Below are positions 51,634 to 59,393 of a stretch of 64,000 nt of DNA, one piece after another. The DNA comes from an uncultured Lachnospiraceae bacterium (GTDB taxonomy: Bacteria > Bacillota > Clostridia > Lachnospirales > Lachnospiraceae): positions 62,001-126,000 of the forward strand of contig CAJTVQ010000001.1 of the NCBI GenBank assembly GCA_910579935.1, in the 5' to 3' direction. Positions within the stretch are counted from its first letter, which is position 1; each line of letters starts with the position of its first letter. The notes under the pieces were generated by a model. The model did no database searches. It had not been told where the DNA came from and saw only the letters and a program-made list of their open reading frames with translations. The translations under genes and the position numbers were made by a program.

Positions 51634-52767
51634 CTATTCGCCTATATAATACTCTTCCAGGGTCATTTTCCCCTCCAGGAAATCATTTAGTTCCTCATCA
51701 AATACATAAATATCCATATCCGTATATTCTTTTCTCAATGCTTCCGCCTCTTCGTTCCTGCCGTTTGCGGCCAGCGCAACGATATAGGTATCGACGGCAT
51801 ATTCTCCCTGCGGATTGATTTTATATGCCTGTATCGCAAAATCCAGTCCTTTTTCCAAATTCCCTTCCACCAGTTCCAGTGTTGCAAAAGCCCTTAAAAC
51901 AGAATAATCTTCTTTGTTCAGACGGTAAGCTTCTTCCAGCTGCTGTCGCGCCTTATCCAATTCTCCCCGTCTGCGGTAGTAAACTGCAATCTGGGCCTGT
52001 GCATCATAATAATGTGGATTCAGACCGATGCATTCCTTAAAGTATGCGATCCTCGCTTCTTCGTCCGAAGACATATATCCCAGATAATAATACAGCAATG
52101 CCTGGTCATAGCCCGCCACGCCGATGTACTGCGACATTCTGCTGTTAAACTCATCCAAGAGATTTTCTGCATCCTCCGTATCTTCCATACCTGTAAAGAC
52201 TTCCTCTCCGATTTCACTGTACAGGTCGTAAGTGGCATAGTAATTTTCCAGTTGCTTTATGTAGCCGTTGATTTTATCATACTGATAGTCGGAAACCTCT
52301 TTTCCGCTCAGATAATTGGTTATGGAATAGGCCGCATAATCATAATATGCATATTCCATTCCCAAATCGGCAAGTTTTATTGCCGTTTCTTTATTGTCGG
52401 GATTTTCCTCCAGAATAGCCAAAAGATTGTCCAGTGCAGTACACACATACCCGTCCCTGGCGAGGTCTTCCGCACTGTTATAGGAGCCGAAATTTCGCAG
52501 CCCTCCCATAGAAGTTATAAAAGTGAATGCCATAAGGAGGATGACCGCCGCTCCGATCACGTAAAAAGCAGGCGGTATCCTCAGTTTTATCAATTCTTCC
52601 CTGCAGTCCCTGCATAAAACAGAATCCGGATTTTCACTGCGGTCTATATTTCTCCGCCTGCACTTTCTGCAAAGTCCGTATTCCATATCCGCAAAGGGAT
52701 TCCCTGTATACCCGCTTTCCTGACCGGCCGTTTCACTCTGTCCGTAATTCTGATATTCGTTTTCCAT
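51634..52767 (-). CDS. Zinc-ribbon/TPR membrane protein
   Basis: A 377-residue protein. The N-terminal third holds two CxxC pairs (CRKCRRRN and CRDCREEL), a zinc-ribbon-like element. One membrane helix follows (IPPAFYVIGAAVILLMAFTF, about residue 90). The extracytoplasmic part carries TPR-like helical repeats, clearest in ALLYYYLGYMSSDEEARI, YYDAQAQIAVYYRRRGELDK and AYRLNKEDYSVLRAFATLEL. It probably scaffolds protein contacts at the membrane. Similar zinc-ribbon TPR proteins occur in Firmicutes without assigned function. Confidence 0.7.
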   Translation of the reverse strand: MENEYQNYGQSETAGQESGYTGNPFADMEYGLCRKCRRRNIDRSENPDSVLCRDCREELIKLRIPPAFYVIGAAVILLMAFTFITSMGGLRNFGSYNSAEDLARDGYVCTALDNLLAILEENPDNKETAIKLADLGMEYAYYDYAAYSITNYLSGKEVSDYQYDKINGYIKQLENYYATYDLYSEIGEEVFTGMEDTEDAENLLDEFNSRMSQYIGVAGYDQALLYYYLGYMSSDEEARIAYFKECIGLNPHYYDAQAQIAVYYRRRGELDKARQQLEEAYRLNKEDYSVLRAFATLELVEGNLEKGLDFAIQAYKINPQGEYAVDTYIVALAANGRNEEAEALRKEYTDMDIYVFDEELNDFLEGKMTLEEYYIGE

Positions 52768-52879
52768 CTTCCCTCCATCCCTTCTTCAGTTGCCGTAAGC
52801 TGTCCGGATACAGTATACCGCAATGGAGTTTATAACGTCAACTGATGCCTGTCATTTTCCCTGTCTTTTTTCCTTATTT

Positions 52880-52914
52880 GCAAAACAACGGCAGACGGGC
52901 TAAAACAGTCTGCC
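52880..52914 (-). terminator. Terminator at the end of feoB
   Basis: A perfect 7-bp stem (52890–52896 with 52908–52914) overlapping the feoB stop, followed on the minus strand by a T-rich run. Confidence 0.55.
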
Positions 52915-54915
52915 TGCCTGAAACACAATAGTGGAAACCGTCCATGCAAACATCAGCTGGAAGGCCATCATTCCTGCAGTGAACTTCCATGAGCCGCTTT
53001 CCTTTTTGATGGTAGCCACCGTAGCAATGCAGGGAACATATAACAGGCAAAACAGCATAAGTGAAAAAGCATTTAACGGTCCGAAATCAGGGTTCATACT
53101 CTGGATATTCTGCACGATTGCCTGCATCCCTGCCTGTGAATTGGCATTTGCCACACCAAACAGCACTGCAAAACTGGATACGACCACTTCTTTGGCAGAA
53201 ATGCCGGAAATCAGCGCCACTGCAATCTGCCACATGCCAAGTCCGGCCGGTGCCAGTACCGGTACAAGAAAACGCCCGATGGCGGCTCCGAAACTGTCCG
53301 CAGGATGTTCCACCATTCCCCCGGTTCCGAAATTCAAAAGGAACCATATAACGATGGAAGCCAGGAAAATCGTTGTTCCGGCTTTAGACAGATAGTCTTT
53401 CAGTTTATTCCATACATAAATCCATATGGTCCGCGGATTGGGCCTTTTATATTCGGGCAGTTCGATCAAAAGAGAATTATTTTCACGTCCCTTTTCCGTT
53501 TTGTGAATGATCTTTGCTACCAGAATGGCCAATGCCATGCCGATCACATACATCGAAAAAGCTACGACACCCGCACAATCCGGAAAAAACATGCCGGAAA
53601 ACAACACATAAATCGGCAGACGTGCCGAACAGGACATAAAAGGGGTCACAATCATTGTTCTTCTCCGGTCATGCTCTGTCTCCAGCGCGCGTGTTGCCAT
53701 AATGGCTGGAACCGTACAGCCGAATCCAAGTACCATCGGCAGGAACGCTTTTCCGGACAATCCTACTTTTCCCATGATGCTGTCCATTACATAGGCAACA
53801 CGAGACATATAACCGCTGTCTTCCAGTATCGCCAGCGCCAGAAACAGAATGAAAATATTCGGTATGAATGTCAGGATTCCGCCTACCCCCGCTATAATTC
53901 CGTCCACCACCAAAGACTTCATCCATTCCGCTACGCCCATGGAGATAAACAACCTGCCGGTGCCTCCGGAAATCTGTTCCAAGGCCGCTTCAAAATACCC
54001 TTTCAGGAAATCGCCCACCGTAAAAGTGAGGAAGAATACGAAACCCATAATTAAAAGAAACATGGGGACGCCCCATACCGGATGCGTGAGCAGCGCATCC
54101 GCTTTGTCTGTACTGTCTTTCCTTCTTTTCCGGTAGAACAGGACCTCTTTTATAATACTCTCAATATAAGCATATTTAGTCTGTATAATTTCCTTTTCAT
54201 AACTCCTGTCTGCTACATTGGATATGGAAACCGGATGTTCCTGTCTTACCTCTTCATCATCCTCCAAAAGTTTGATCGCATGCCAGCGTACGGCGGAATG
54301 GGTCGGATAATGCGCCTGCATGATCACTTCCAGCCGGGCCAGTTTATCTTCGATTTCTTTTCCGTAAGATACCACATCTCCCTTCGGTCCTTCTTCATAA
54401 TGGTGCACGACAGCATGGAGCAGGATATCCAGCCCCGTCCGTCTGGCAGCAGAAACCGGAACGACCGGGATATCCCCTAACATTTCCGGCAGTCTGTGCA
54501 GATCAATTTCCATGCCCCGTTCTTCCACGATATCCATCATATTCAGCGCCAGCACCACCGGTTTTCCCAGTTCCAGCAGCTGCAGGGTCAGATAAAGGTT
54601 CCTCTCCAGGGAAGATGCATCCACGATATTGACGATTACCTCAATATCGTCATCCATCACACACTGTCTTGTTACTTTTTCTTCAATGGTATAACTGGTC
54701 AGGGAATAGATGCCTGGAGTATCGACTAACGTCAGGTGAAATCCCTCATATTCGGTTTCCCCTTCCATTTTCTCCACCGTCACGCCGGGCCAGTTGGCCA
54801 CTTTCAGTTTCGCGCCCGTTATGGCATTGAATAAAGTGGTCTTTCCGCAATTGGGATTTCCCACAAATGCCACATGCACAATCTTTTCCTGATCTATCAT
54901 CTCGCGGTCAATCAT
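52900..54915 (-). CDS. feoB: Ferrous iron transporter FeoB
   Basis: A 671-residue FeoB. The N-terminal G domain has GNPNCGKTTLFNAITG (G1), DTPGIYSLTSYTIEE (G3) and LNMMDIVEE (G4), then a helical GDI-like domain and the membrane core with Gate motifs (GFGCTVPAIMATRALE, then SGISAKEVVVSSFAVLFG). It imports Fe2+ across the membrane. Its start overlaps feoA by eight bases. Confidence 0.95.
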   Translation of the reverse strand: MIDREMIDQEKIVHVAFVGNPNCGKTTLFNAITGAKLKVANWPGVTVEKMEGETEYEGFHLTLVDTPGIYSLTSYTIEEKVTRQCVMDDDIEVIVNIVDASSLERNLYLTLQLLELGKPVVLALNMMDIVEERGMEIDLHRLPEMLGDIPVVPVSAARRTGLDILLHAVVHHYEEGPKGDVVSYGKEIEDKLARLEVIMQAHYPTHSAVRWHAIKLLEDDEEVRQEHPVSISNVADRSYEKEIIQTKYAYIESIIKEVLFYRKRRKDSTDKADALLTHPVWGVPMFLLIMGFVFFLTFTVGDFLKGYFEAALEQISGGTGRLFISMGVAEWMKSLVVDGIIAGVGGILTFIPNIFILFLALAILEDSGYMSRVAYVMDSIMGKVGLSGKAFLPMVLGFGCTVPAIMATRALETEHDRRRTMIVTPFMSCSARLPIYVLFSGMFFPDCAGVVAFSMYVIGMALAILVAKIIHKTEKGRENNSLLIELPEYKRPNPRTIWIYVWNKLKDYLSKAGTTIFLASIVIWFLLNFGTGGMVEHPADSFGAAIGRFLVPVLAPAGLGMWQIAVALISGISAKEVVVSSFAVLFGVANANSQAGMQAIVQNIQSMNPDFGPLNAFSLMLFCLLYVPCIATVATIKKESGSWKFTAGMMAFQLMFAWTVSTIVFQAGRLF

Positions 54916-55141
54916 GAATCTCTTCCTCCTTTACCTCTATTCCGGAAGAAATATGCCGTCCCAGCGCCAGCCTTGTCCCTCTTACCTGAATGATCAGCGC
55001 GCCTTTTTTCTTGCGGTTTAATATCGTTATCTTCGTGCCGTCATTCAGTCCCAATGCCTGTAATCTTCTGGTAACGGATTCTTCCACATATACGCCGGAT
55101 ACTTCATAGGAACTGCCTTTTTTTCCATCATACAGCGTCAT
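54908..55141 (-). CDS. feoA: Ferrous iron transport protein FeoA
   Basis: A 77-residue SH3-like FeoA (VTRRLQALGLNDGTKITILN, then ALIIQVRGTRLALGRHIS). It supports FeoB at the cytoplasmic face. It starts the feoAB operon behind a consensus promoter with a Fur-like box. Confidence 0.92.
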   Translation of the reverse strand: MTLYDGKKGSSYEVSGVYVEESVTRRLQALGLNDGTKITILNRKKKGALIIQVRGTRLALGRHISSGIEVKEEEIHD

Positions 55142-55162
55142 GGTTTCTCACCTCGTATTTTT

Positions 55163-55221
55163 TGATATTGATTCTCATTAATATATCTCAAAATTATAGA
55201 CTTATGTACCGCTGCTGTCAA
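55163..55221 (-). promoter_or_regulatory. feoAB promoter and Fur box
   Basis: On the minus strand TTGACA (55216–55221), a 17-base spacer and TATAAT (55193–55198), a perfect sigma-A consensus. Just downstream, TGATATT-G-ATTCTCA (plus strand, 55163–55177) matches the Fur 7-1-7 consensus TGATAAT-N-ATTATCA at 12 of 14 positions, so iron-dependent repression is likely. Confidence 0.8.
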
Positions 55222-55269
55222 TATACAGTGCTTTAAAACCACGCAAATCCATTTTCCGTTTCTGTCTGC

Positions 55270-55296
55270 ACGCCCCCAACCCCTTAACATATAATA
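55270..55296 (+). promoter_or_regulatory. Candidate mother-cell sporulation promoter of cotJABC
   Basis: AC (55270–55271), a 16-base spacer and CATATAATA (55288–55296) fit the Bacillus sigma-K pattern AC-N16-CATAnnnTA. The CATATAAT part is also one base from the sigma-E −10 CATACAnT. The ATG of cotJA follows 36 bases later. Confidence 0.5.
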
Positions 55297-55331
55297 TATT
55301 AAAAGTCTGCAGAATTTATGAAAGGAGTATT

Positions 55332-55502
55332 ATGCAGGATTATAATTTCAATGAATATTTCGACCGCTTCCCTTTGGCAATGGCTTATGTGCCCTGGCAG
55401 CATCTGACACAGATTTATGAAGATTTGGATAAAGCATTTTGCACCGGAACCATCTTTCCCGAACTGACGAAACCGTTTACAGGAAGGAGATGCGTGAAAT
55501 GA
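55332..55502 (+). CDS. cotJA: Spore coat-associated protein CotJA
   Basis: A 56-residue protein (MQDYNFNEYFDRFPLAMAYV, then PWQHLTQIYEDLDKAFCTGT and IFPELTKPF), the typical CotJA sequence. AAAGGAG is six bases before the ATG. The stop overlaps the cotJB start (ATGA). CotJA is assembled into the inner spore coat with CotJB and CotJC in Bacillus. Confidence 0.92.
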   Translation: MQDYNFNEYFDRFPLAMAYVPWQHLTQIYEDLDKAFCTGTIFPELTKPFTGRRCVK

Positions 55503-55768
55503 ATTTCAAGATGAGTACGGAACAGGAAAATATGCTTCACGATATCGGAGTCGTTGATTTCGTCACTGTGGAGATGACGCAATATCTTGACACCCACCCC
55601 ATGGACAGAGAGGCTATTGAATATTTCAATCATTATATGCGCATGAAGAATCAGATGATGCGCGATTATGCGAATAAGTACGGCCCTCTCTCCCTTTCGG
55701 TAGCCGATAACAGTTGTAAGGAATGGAAATGGGCATTACAGCCTATGCCATGGGAAGGAGTATGCTAG
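55499..55768 (+). CDS. cotJB: Spore coat protein CotJB
   Basis: An 89-residue CotJB (MLHDIGVVDFVTVEMTQYLD, HPMDREAIEYFNHYMRMKNQ and WKWALQPMPWEG). The ATG at 55499 is preferred because AAGGAG lies nine bases upstream inside the end of cotJA. An upstream ATG at 55490 overlaps that site. It is coupled to cotJA and followed by cotJC after three bases. Confidence 0.93.
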   Translation: MNFKMSTEQENMLHDIGVVDFVTVEMTQYLDTHPMDREAIEYFNHYMRMKNQMMRDYANKYGPLSLSVADNSCKEWKWALQPMPWEGVC

Positions 55769-55771
55769 AAT

Positions 55772-56191
55772 ATGTGGAATTATGAAAAAAGATTACAATA
55801 CCCTGTAAAGATCACACAGCCCAATGCAAAGCTTGCTCAGGTCATCATCACCCAGTTCGGCGGTCCCGACGGCGAATTGTCGGCTTCCATGCGATATCTC
55901 TCCCAGCGTTATACCATGCCGTTCAATGTGGCCGGACTGCTGACAGATATCGGTACCGAAGAACTGGCGCACATGGAAATCATCTCTGCCATCGTATACC
56001 AGCTGACCAAAGACCTGTCCATGGACGAAATCGAATCCTATGGATTTGACAAATATTATGTGGACCATACCCTGGCGCTTTGGCCCCAGGCGGCAAGCGG
56101 CATCCCGTTCAACTCCTGTTTCTTCCAGTCCAAGGGCGATCCCATTACGGATCTGACGGAAGACATGGCAGCAGATGCTGCTGACGCATAA
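55772..56191 (+). CDS. cotJC: Spore coat protein CotJC (manganese-catalase-like), 5' part, interrupted
   Basis: The first 134 codons are a normal CotJC (WNYEKRLQYPVKITQPNAKL, then GGPDGELSASMRYLSQRY and GTEELAHMEIISAIVYQL). The predicted metal ligands E35, E64 and H67 are present. At codon 135, where relatives continue AAEQKAR, the frame runs into foreign DNA and stops after DAADA, giving a 139-residue product. The missing C-terminal third is intact at 59410–59616. Joining the parts at the shared GCAGCAGA gives 200 residues in frame. The present form lacks two of the five predicted metal ligands and cannot form the full site. Confidence 0.92.
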   Translation: MWNYEKRLQYPVKITQPNAKLAQVIITQFGGPDGELSASMRYLSQRYTMPFNVAGLLTDIGTEELAHMEIISAIVYQLTKDLSMDEIESYGFDKYYVDHTLALWPQAASGIPFNSCFFQSKGDPITDLTEDMAADAADA

Positions 56192-56197
56192 GAACAA
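56168..56197 (+). other. Left junction (attL) of the cotJC element
   Basis: Core GCAGCAGA (56168–56175), then TGCTGC (56176–56181), seven bases, and the outer arm TAAGAACAA (56189–56197). The central dinucleotide GA is at 56174–56175. Confidence 0.8.
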
Positions 56198-56231
56198 CCG
56201 GATAAATTAATTGGCAATACTTATGAAAGCT

Positions 56232-56717
56232 TCACCCAATCTCTAAAAGATATTTCCGGAAAAACTCTATAAATCCGTCTTCCACTGCCACTTCATCCAG
56301 CTCTCCGGCATCCAAATCATAATAATACTTTCCCGTTTTCCGGTCGATGGAAAGACTGTCCAGCGGAAATCCCTTTTTTCTATTTTTATGCGGTTTCTCC
56401 GTAAGGATAAACGGTTCGCTTTCCATAGATTTCTCCATGGCTTCATAAATGTGCTCCCTGTCTTTGACAAAACAGATGGCATTCCGGTATCTCGCCGTCA
56501 AATCCCCGTATTTTCCTGCCAAACCGGAATAATAGGCGAGCATTTCCTCATCGCTCAGGTATTTCCCGTTCACCGTCCGTACATGTACTCCCGGCTGTAT
56601 GTCCTCTGGAAGTCCATCAATATACAGGCCTGAATCACAGGAAAATACCGGAATATGAAATGCCTCATAATATACGGCAGCCTTTTTCCTGGCATTTTCA
56701 TATTCCTTACCTCTTCC
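56232..56717 (-). pseudogene. Truncated HAM1/RdgB-type NTP pyrophosphatase remnant
   Basis: The open minus-strand frame begins immediately after the LytTR stop and reads GKEYENARKKAAVYYEAF, then VFSCDSGLYIDGLPEDIQPG and VHVRTVNGKYLSDEEM. It continues through KPHKNRKKGFPLDSLS and TGKYYYDLD to its stop. These are the middle and C-terminal parts of a non-canonical purine NTP pyrophosphatase-like protein, including the SDSGL-type catalytic aspartate region. The first about 60 residues with the N-terminal TxNxxK loop are missing. No good start codon exists in this frame. A GTG at 56573 would give 113 residues. It is probably dead cargo. Confidence 0.75.
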
Positions 56718-57416
56718 TTATTTGCTGGAAACATAATTGATATAAGCCCTTTCAAATTCGCTTCTTTTTCTTCTTGCCAAAGGAATCTCCATTCCGTTTA
56801 TGTAAATTTTCCCATTGGGCTTGCGAATGATTTCTCCCATGTTCACAATATACTGGCGGTGTACCTTGCAGAAAAGCCGCCCGTCCAGTTCTGCTTCCAC
56901 CTCATTTAAAGACAGCTCGCTGCGGAACACGTCCTGTCCCACATAATATTCCGTATATCCGTTATAAGCCCGGATATACTTGATTCTCCGCTGTTCTATC
57001 TCAAACCGGTTTCTGTTTCTATACAATTCCATCTTCTGCATTCCAAGAAAACTTCCAATGACTTTTTCCAAAGCTTCATATATCTTTTCTTTTTCAAACG
57101 GCTTACGTATATAACGCAGCGCACCTATCTCAAATGCTTCCTCAAAATGTTCGCTGTCCCCTGTTTCCATCAGGATACGGCAGTCCGGATTCTTACGGCG
57201 TATCTGCCGTCCCGCTTCGTAACCGTTCATTCCTTCCAGCCATATATCCAGAAAAACCACATCCAGCTGCCCTGCCTCTTCCAACAGTTCTTCGCCGGAC
57301 AGGAATATACGGATTTCCGCTTCCTGTTTCATCTCTTCCAAACATTCGGCTGTAATTATCTTCAGTTTTTCCGCAATGATAGGTTCGTCCTCACATATGC
57401 CCATTATAAGCTTCAT
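56718..57416 (-). CDS. LytTR-family response regulator inside the element
   Basis: A 232-residue response regulator. The receiver domain has acidic pocket residues E9–D10, phospho-acceptor D57 in VVFLDIWLEGM and the switch lysine in IRKPFEK. The LytTR DNA-binding domain follows from about residue 130 (YIRAYNGYTEYYV, ELDGRLFCKVHRQYIVNMGE, IPLARRKRSEFERAYINYV). No sensor kinase is encoded nearby, so it is an orphan. Two TGACAAC direct repeats 21 bp apart in its upstream region look like a LytTR operator. It may control itself and the divergent recombinase unit. Confidence 0.88.
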   Translation of the reverse strand: MKLIMGICEDEPIIAEKLKIITAECLEEMKQEAEIRIFLSGEELLEEAGQLDVVFLDIWLEGMNGYEAGRQIRRKNPDCRILMETGDSEHFEEAFEIGALRYIRKPFEKEKIYEALEKVIGSFLGMQKMELYRNRNRFEIEQRRIKYIRAYNGYTEYYVGQDVFRSELSLNEVEAELDGRLFCKVHRQYIVNMGEIIRKPNGKIYINGMEIPLARRKRSEFERAYINYVSSK

Positions 57417-57452
57417 CCTGCGCCGGCCCCTCTTTCATATCATCCCGCGCTC

Positions 57453-57492
57453 ATTCTACATCCCTGACAACTATTTGGCAATATTTGACAAC
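57453..57492. promoter_or_regulatory. LytTR gene promoter and putative LytTR operator repeats
   Basis: Minus strand: TTGCCA (57476–57481), a 17-base spacer and TAGAAT (57453–57458). Direct repeats TGACAAC at 57465–57471 and 57486–57492 start 21 bp apart, two helical turns, as expected for a LytTR dimer. One repeat lies in the LytTR gene's spacer. The other overlaps a plus-strand TTGACA (57485–57490). Confidence 0.6.
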
Positions 57493-57515
57493 AAATATAT
57501 GAGTCATAGTATATT
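57485..57515 (+). promoter_or_regulatory. Possible promoter of the recombinase unit
   Basis: TTGACA (57485–57490) and TATATT (57510–57515) with a long 19-base spacer. CATAGTATA (57505–57513) also fits the sigma-K −10 CATAnnnTA, with AC 15 bases upstream instead of 16–17. A 7-bp hairpin (57516–57522 with 57539–57545) follows. Neither assignment is firm. Confidence 0.35.
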
Positions 57516-57610
57516 CCGGTTTTTCCTGTTGCCAATGCAAACCGGCATGACGGACTTGCCGCCCTGCATAAAATACCAGTAAGAAGGCACGAAGACAGGA
57601 GACACTTATT

Positions 57611-57769
57611 TTGTCAAAACAAACCTCTTCATCAAAACGATGCAAAAGCATCTTTAAAAATGGCGCCACTGCAACCACAAGCGCACAATTCACGCAAAAA
57701 TGGATACAGCTTATCCAACAGACGGAACAGGCCGGACAATTCCGGGAACGCGGGAGGGATCGCATATGA
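57611..57769 (+). CDS. Small basic protein coupled to the recombinase
   Basis: A 52-residue ORF starting at TTG with AGGAGA eight bases upstream. The N-terminal half is basic and Ser/Thr-rich (SKQTSSSKRCKSIFKNGAT). The second half is a predicted helix (FTQKWIQLIQQTEQAGQF) ending in RERGRDRI. Its TGA overlaps the recombinase ATG (ATGA), and the recombinase ribosome binding site GGGAGGG lies within its last codons. The coupling and good ribosome site argue that it is real. A recombination directionality factor is one possible role, which is inference. Confidence 0.55.
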   Translation: MSKQTSSSKRCKSIFKNGATATTSAQFTQKWIQLIQQTEQAGQFRERGRDRI

Positions 57770-59346
57770 AAGCAGCCATCTACTGCCGTTTATCCGAAGA
57801 AGATAAAAATAAGAAATCGGAAACGGACGACAGCAACAGCATCCGGAATCAAAAGGCAATGCTGCAGCAATATTCCGCCGAACAGGGGTGGGAAATATAC
57901 CGCATTTACAGCGATGACGATTACACCGGCGCCGACCGCAAAAGACCGGAATTTAACCGTCTGCTGGAAGATGCCCGGGCACACAGATTCGATATCGTAT
58001 TATGCAAAACACAATCCCGTTTTACCCGTGAACTGGAACTGGTAGAAAAATATATTCACGGACTGTTTCCGCTTTGGGGCATCCGCTTTGTCAGTGTGGT
58101 GGACAACGCAGATACTGACAACAGGGGCAATAAAAAGTCACGGCAGATCAACGGGCTTGTCAACGAATGGTATCTGGAAGATATGTCGGAAAATATCAAA
58201 AGTGTACTGACAAACCGCAGGCTAAACGGCTTCCATATCGGTTCCTTCGCCCTTTACGGCTATCAGAAAGACCCTTTACGGAAAGGGCATCTGATCATTG
58301 ACGAAGAATCCGCCGCCGTTGTCCGGGAGGTTTTTACCCTGTTTTCCCAGGGGTATGGGAAAACGGCCATTGCCCGGCTGCTGAATGACAGGGGGATTCC
58401 AAACCCCACAGAATACAAGCGCCTGAAAGGAATGCGTTACTCCCAGCCGGAAACGAAAAACAGCACTCTTTGGAAATATCCTGCCATATCTTCCATGCTG
58501 GCCAATGAAATCTACATCGGCAACATGGTACAGGGAAAATACGGGAGCATTTCTTACAAAACAAAGCAGAACAAACCCCGTCCAAAAAGTGAGTGGTACA
58601 TCGTGGAAGGGACGCACGAGCCGATTATCGACCGTGATTTATGGAACAGGGTGCAGGATATGGCGGCCAGGCGGACGAAACCCTTTTGCACCGGGGAAAT
58701 CGGTTTGTTTGCCGGAAAGGCACACTGTGCAAACTGCGGCTATACCATGCGCTCTGCAAAAAAAGGAGATAAAAGATACTTACAATGCCCTACCCGCCAT
58801 GTGTCAAAGAACTCCTGTGCTGGCGCATTTGTCTCTGTGGAACGGCTGGAAGAAATGATACTGGAAGAACTGAACCGTCTGATCGGGGAATATCTGGACA
58901 AAGATTTGCTGAAAGCCAGTATCGTTCATTTGATGTCTGACAATCATTCCGGCGTTCAGAAAGAACAGCTGACGACGGAACTTTCCCTTTGTAAGCAGAA
59001 GCAGCAAGAATATACCAGGGGACTGCTGCTGCTCTACACGGATAAGGCACGGAACCTGCTGCCCGAACAGGATTTTTCGGAAATGGTAAGAGAATTTATA
59101 TCCAAAAAAGAACGGCTGGCCCGCCGGATCGACAAAGCCGAGCGGCAGCTTGCAATGATGGGGACAGAGGAAACCATAAAACGGGAAAACCCTGCGGCAA
59201 ACGGTCTGCAGGATACTCCGGACCCCTGTACCAGGCTGACACACCTAAACCGTGAAACCGTGGAAACCCTGATCGAGTCCATTATAGTCGGCAGACGCAT
59301 CCCCGGTACAAGAGACATTCCAATAGAAATCCATTGGAATTTTTAG
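57766..59346 (+). CDS. Large serine recombinase of the cotJC element
   Basis: A 526-residue large serine recombinase. The resolvase domain starts MKAAIYCRLSEEDK with the nucleophile Ser10 and includes VLCKTQSRFTRELE and the NTS-type arginines. A recombinase domain follows (about residues 160–280, NGLVNEWYLEDMSENIKSVL), then a zinc ribbon (CANCGYTMR with later C341 and C350, approximate) and a coiled-coil arm (about 395–470). The start at 57766 is set by GGGAGGG. An upstream ATG gives an implausible leader. It ends 63 bases before the right junction, the usual place for the integrase of an element. The gene appears intact. Confidence 0.93.
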   Translation: MKAAIYCRLSEEDKNKKSETDDSNSIRNQKAMLQQYSAEQGWEIYRIYSDDDYTGADRKRPEFNRLLEDARAHRFDIVLCKTQSRFTRELELVEKYIHGLFPLWGIRFVSVVDNADTDNRGNKKSRQINGLVNEWYLEDMSENIKSVLTNRRLNGFHIGSFALYGYQKDPLRKGHLIIDEESAAVVREVFTLFSQGYGKTAIARLLNDRGIPNPTEYKRLKGMRYSQPETKNSTLWKYPAISSMLANEIYIGNMVQGKYGSISYKTKQNKPRPKSEWYIVEGTHEPIIDRDLWNRVQDMAARRTKPFCTGEIGLFAGKAHCANCGYTMRSAKKGDKRYLQCPTRHVSKNSCAGAFVSVERLEEMILEELNRLIGEYLDKDLLKASIVHLMSDNHSGVQKEQLTTELSLCKQKQQEYTRGLLLLYTDKARNLLPEQDFSEMVREFISKKERLARRIDKAERQLAMMGTEETIKRENPAANGLQDTPDPCTRLTHLNRETVETLIESIIVGRRIPGTRDIPIEIHWNF

Positions 59347-59393
59347 CCCGTTCTTTTGCATATGGTCTTTCCGCCCTGAATCATGGCATCAGT

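Noticed and set aside
56168..56191. cotJC stop as a simple frameshift or sequencing error
   Set aside because: The missing codons are found intact 3.2 kb away with direct repeats and a recombinase in between, so this is an insertion.
56570..56755. 61-residue ORF with a good ribosome site over the HAM1 remnant
   Set aside because: It runs in a different frame from the recognisable HAM1 sequence and has no domain. The ribosome site is more likely a relic of the original gene start.
57451..57765. Minus-strand ORF opposite the small coupled ORF
   Set aside because: No ribosome site, no recognisable domain, and it overlaps the LytTR promoter. It is a shadow of the plus-strand genes.
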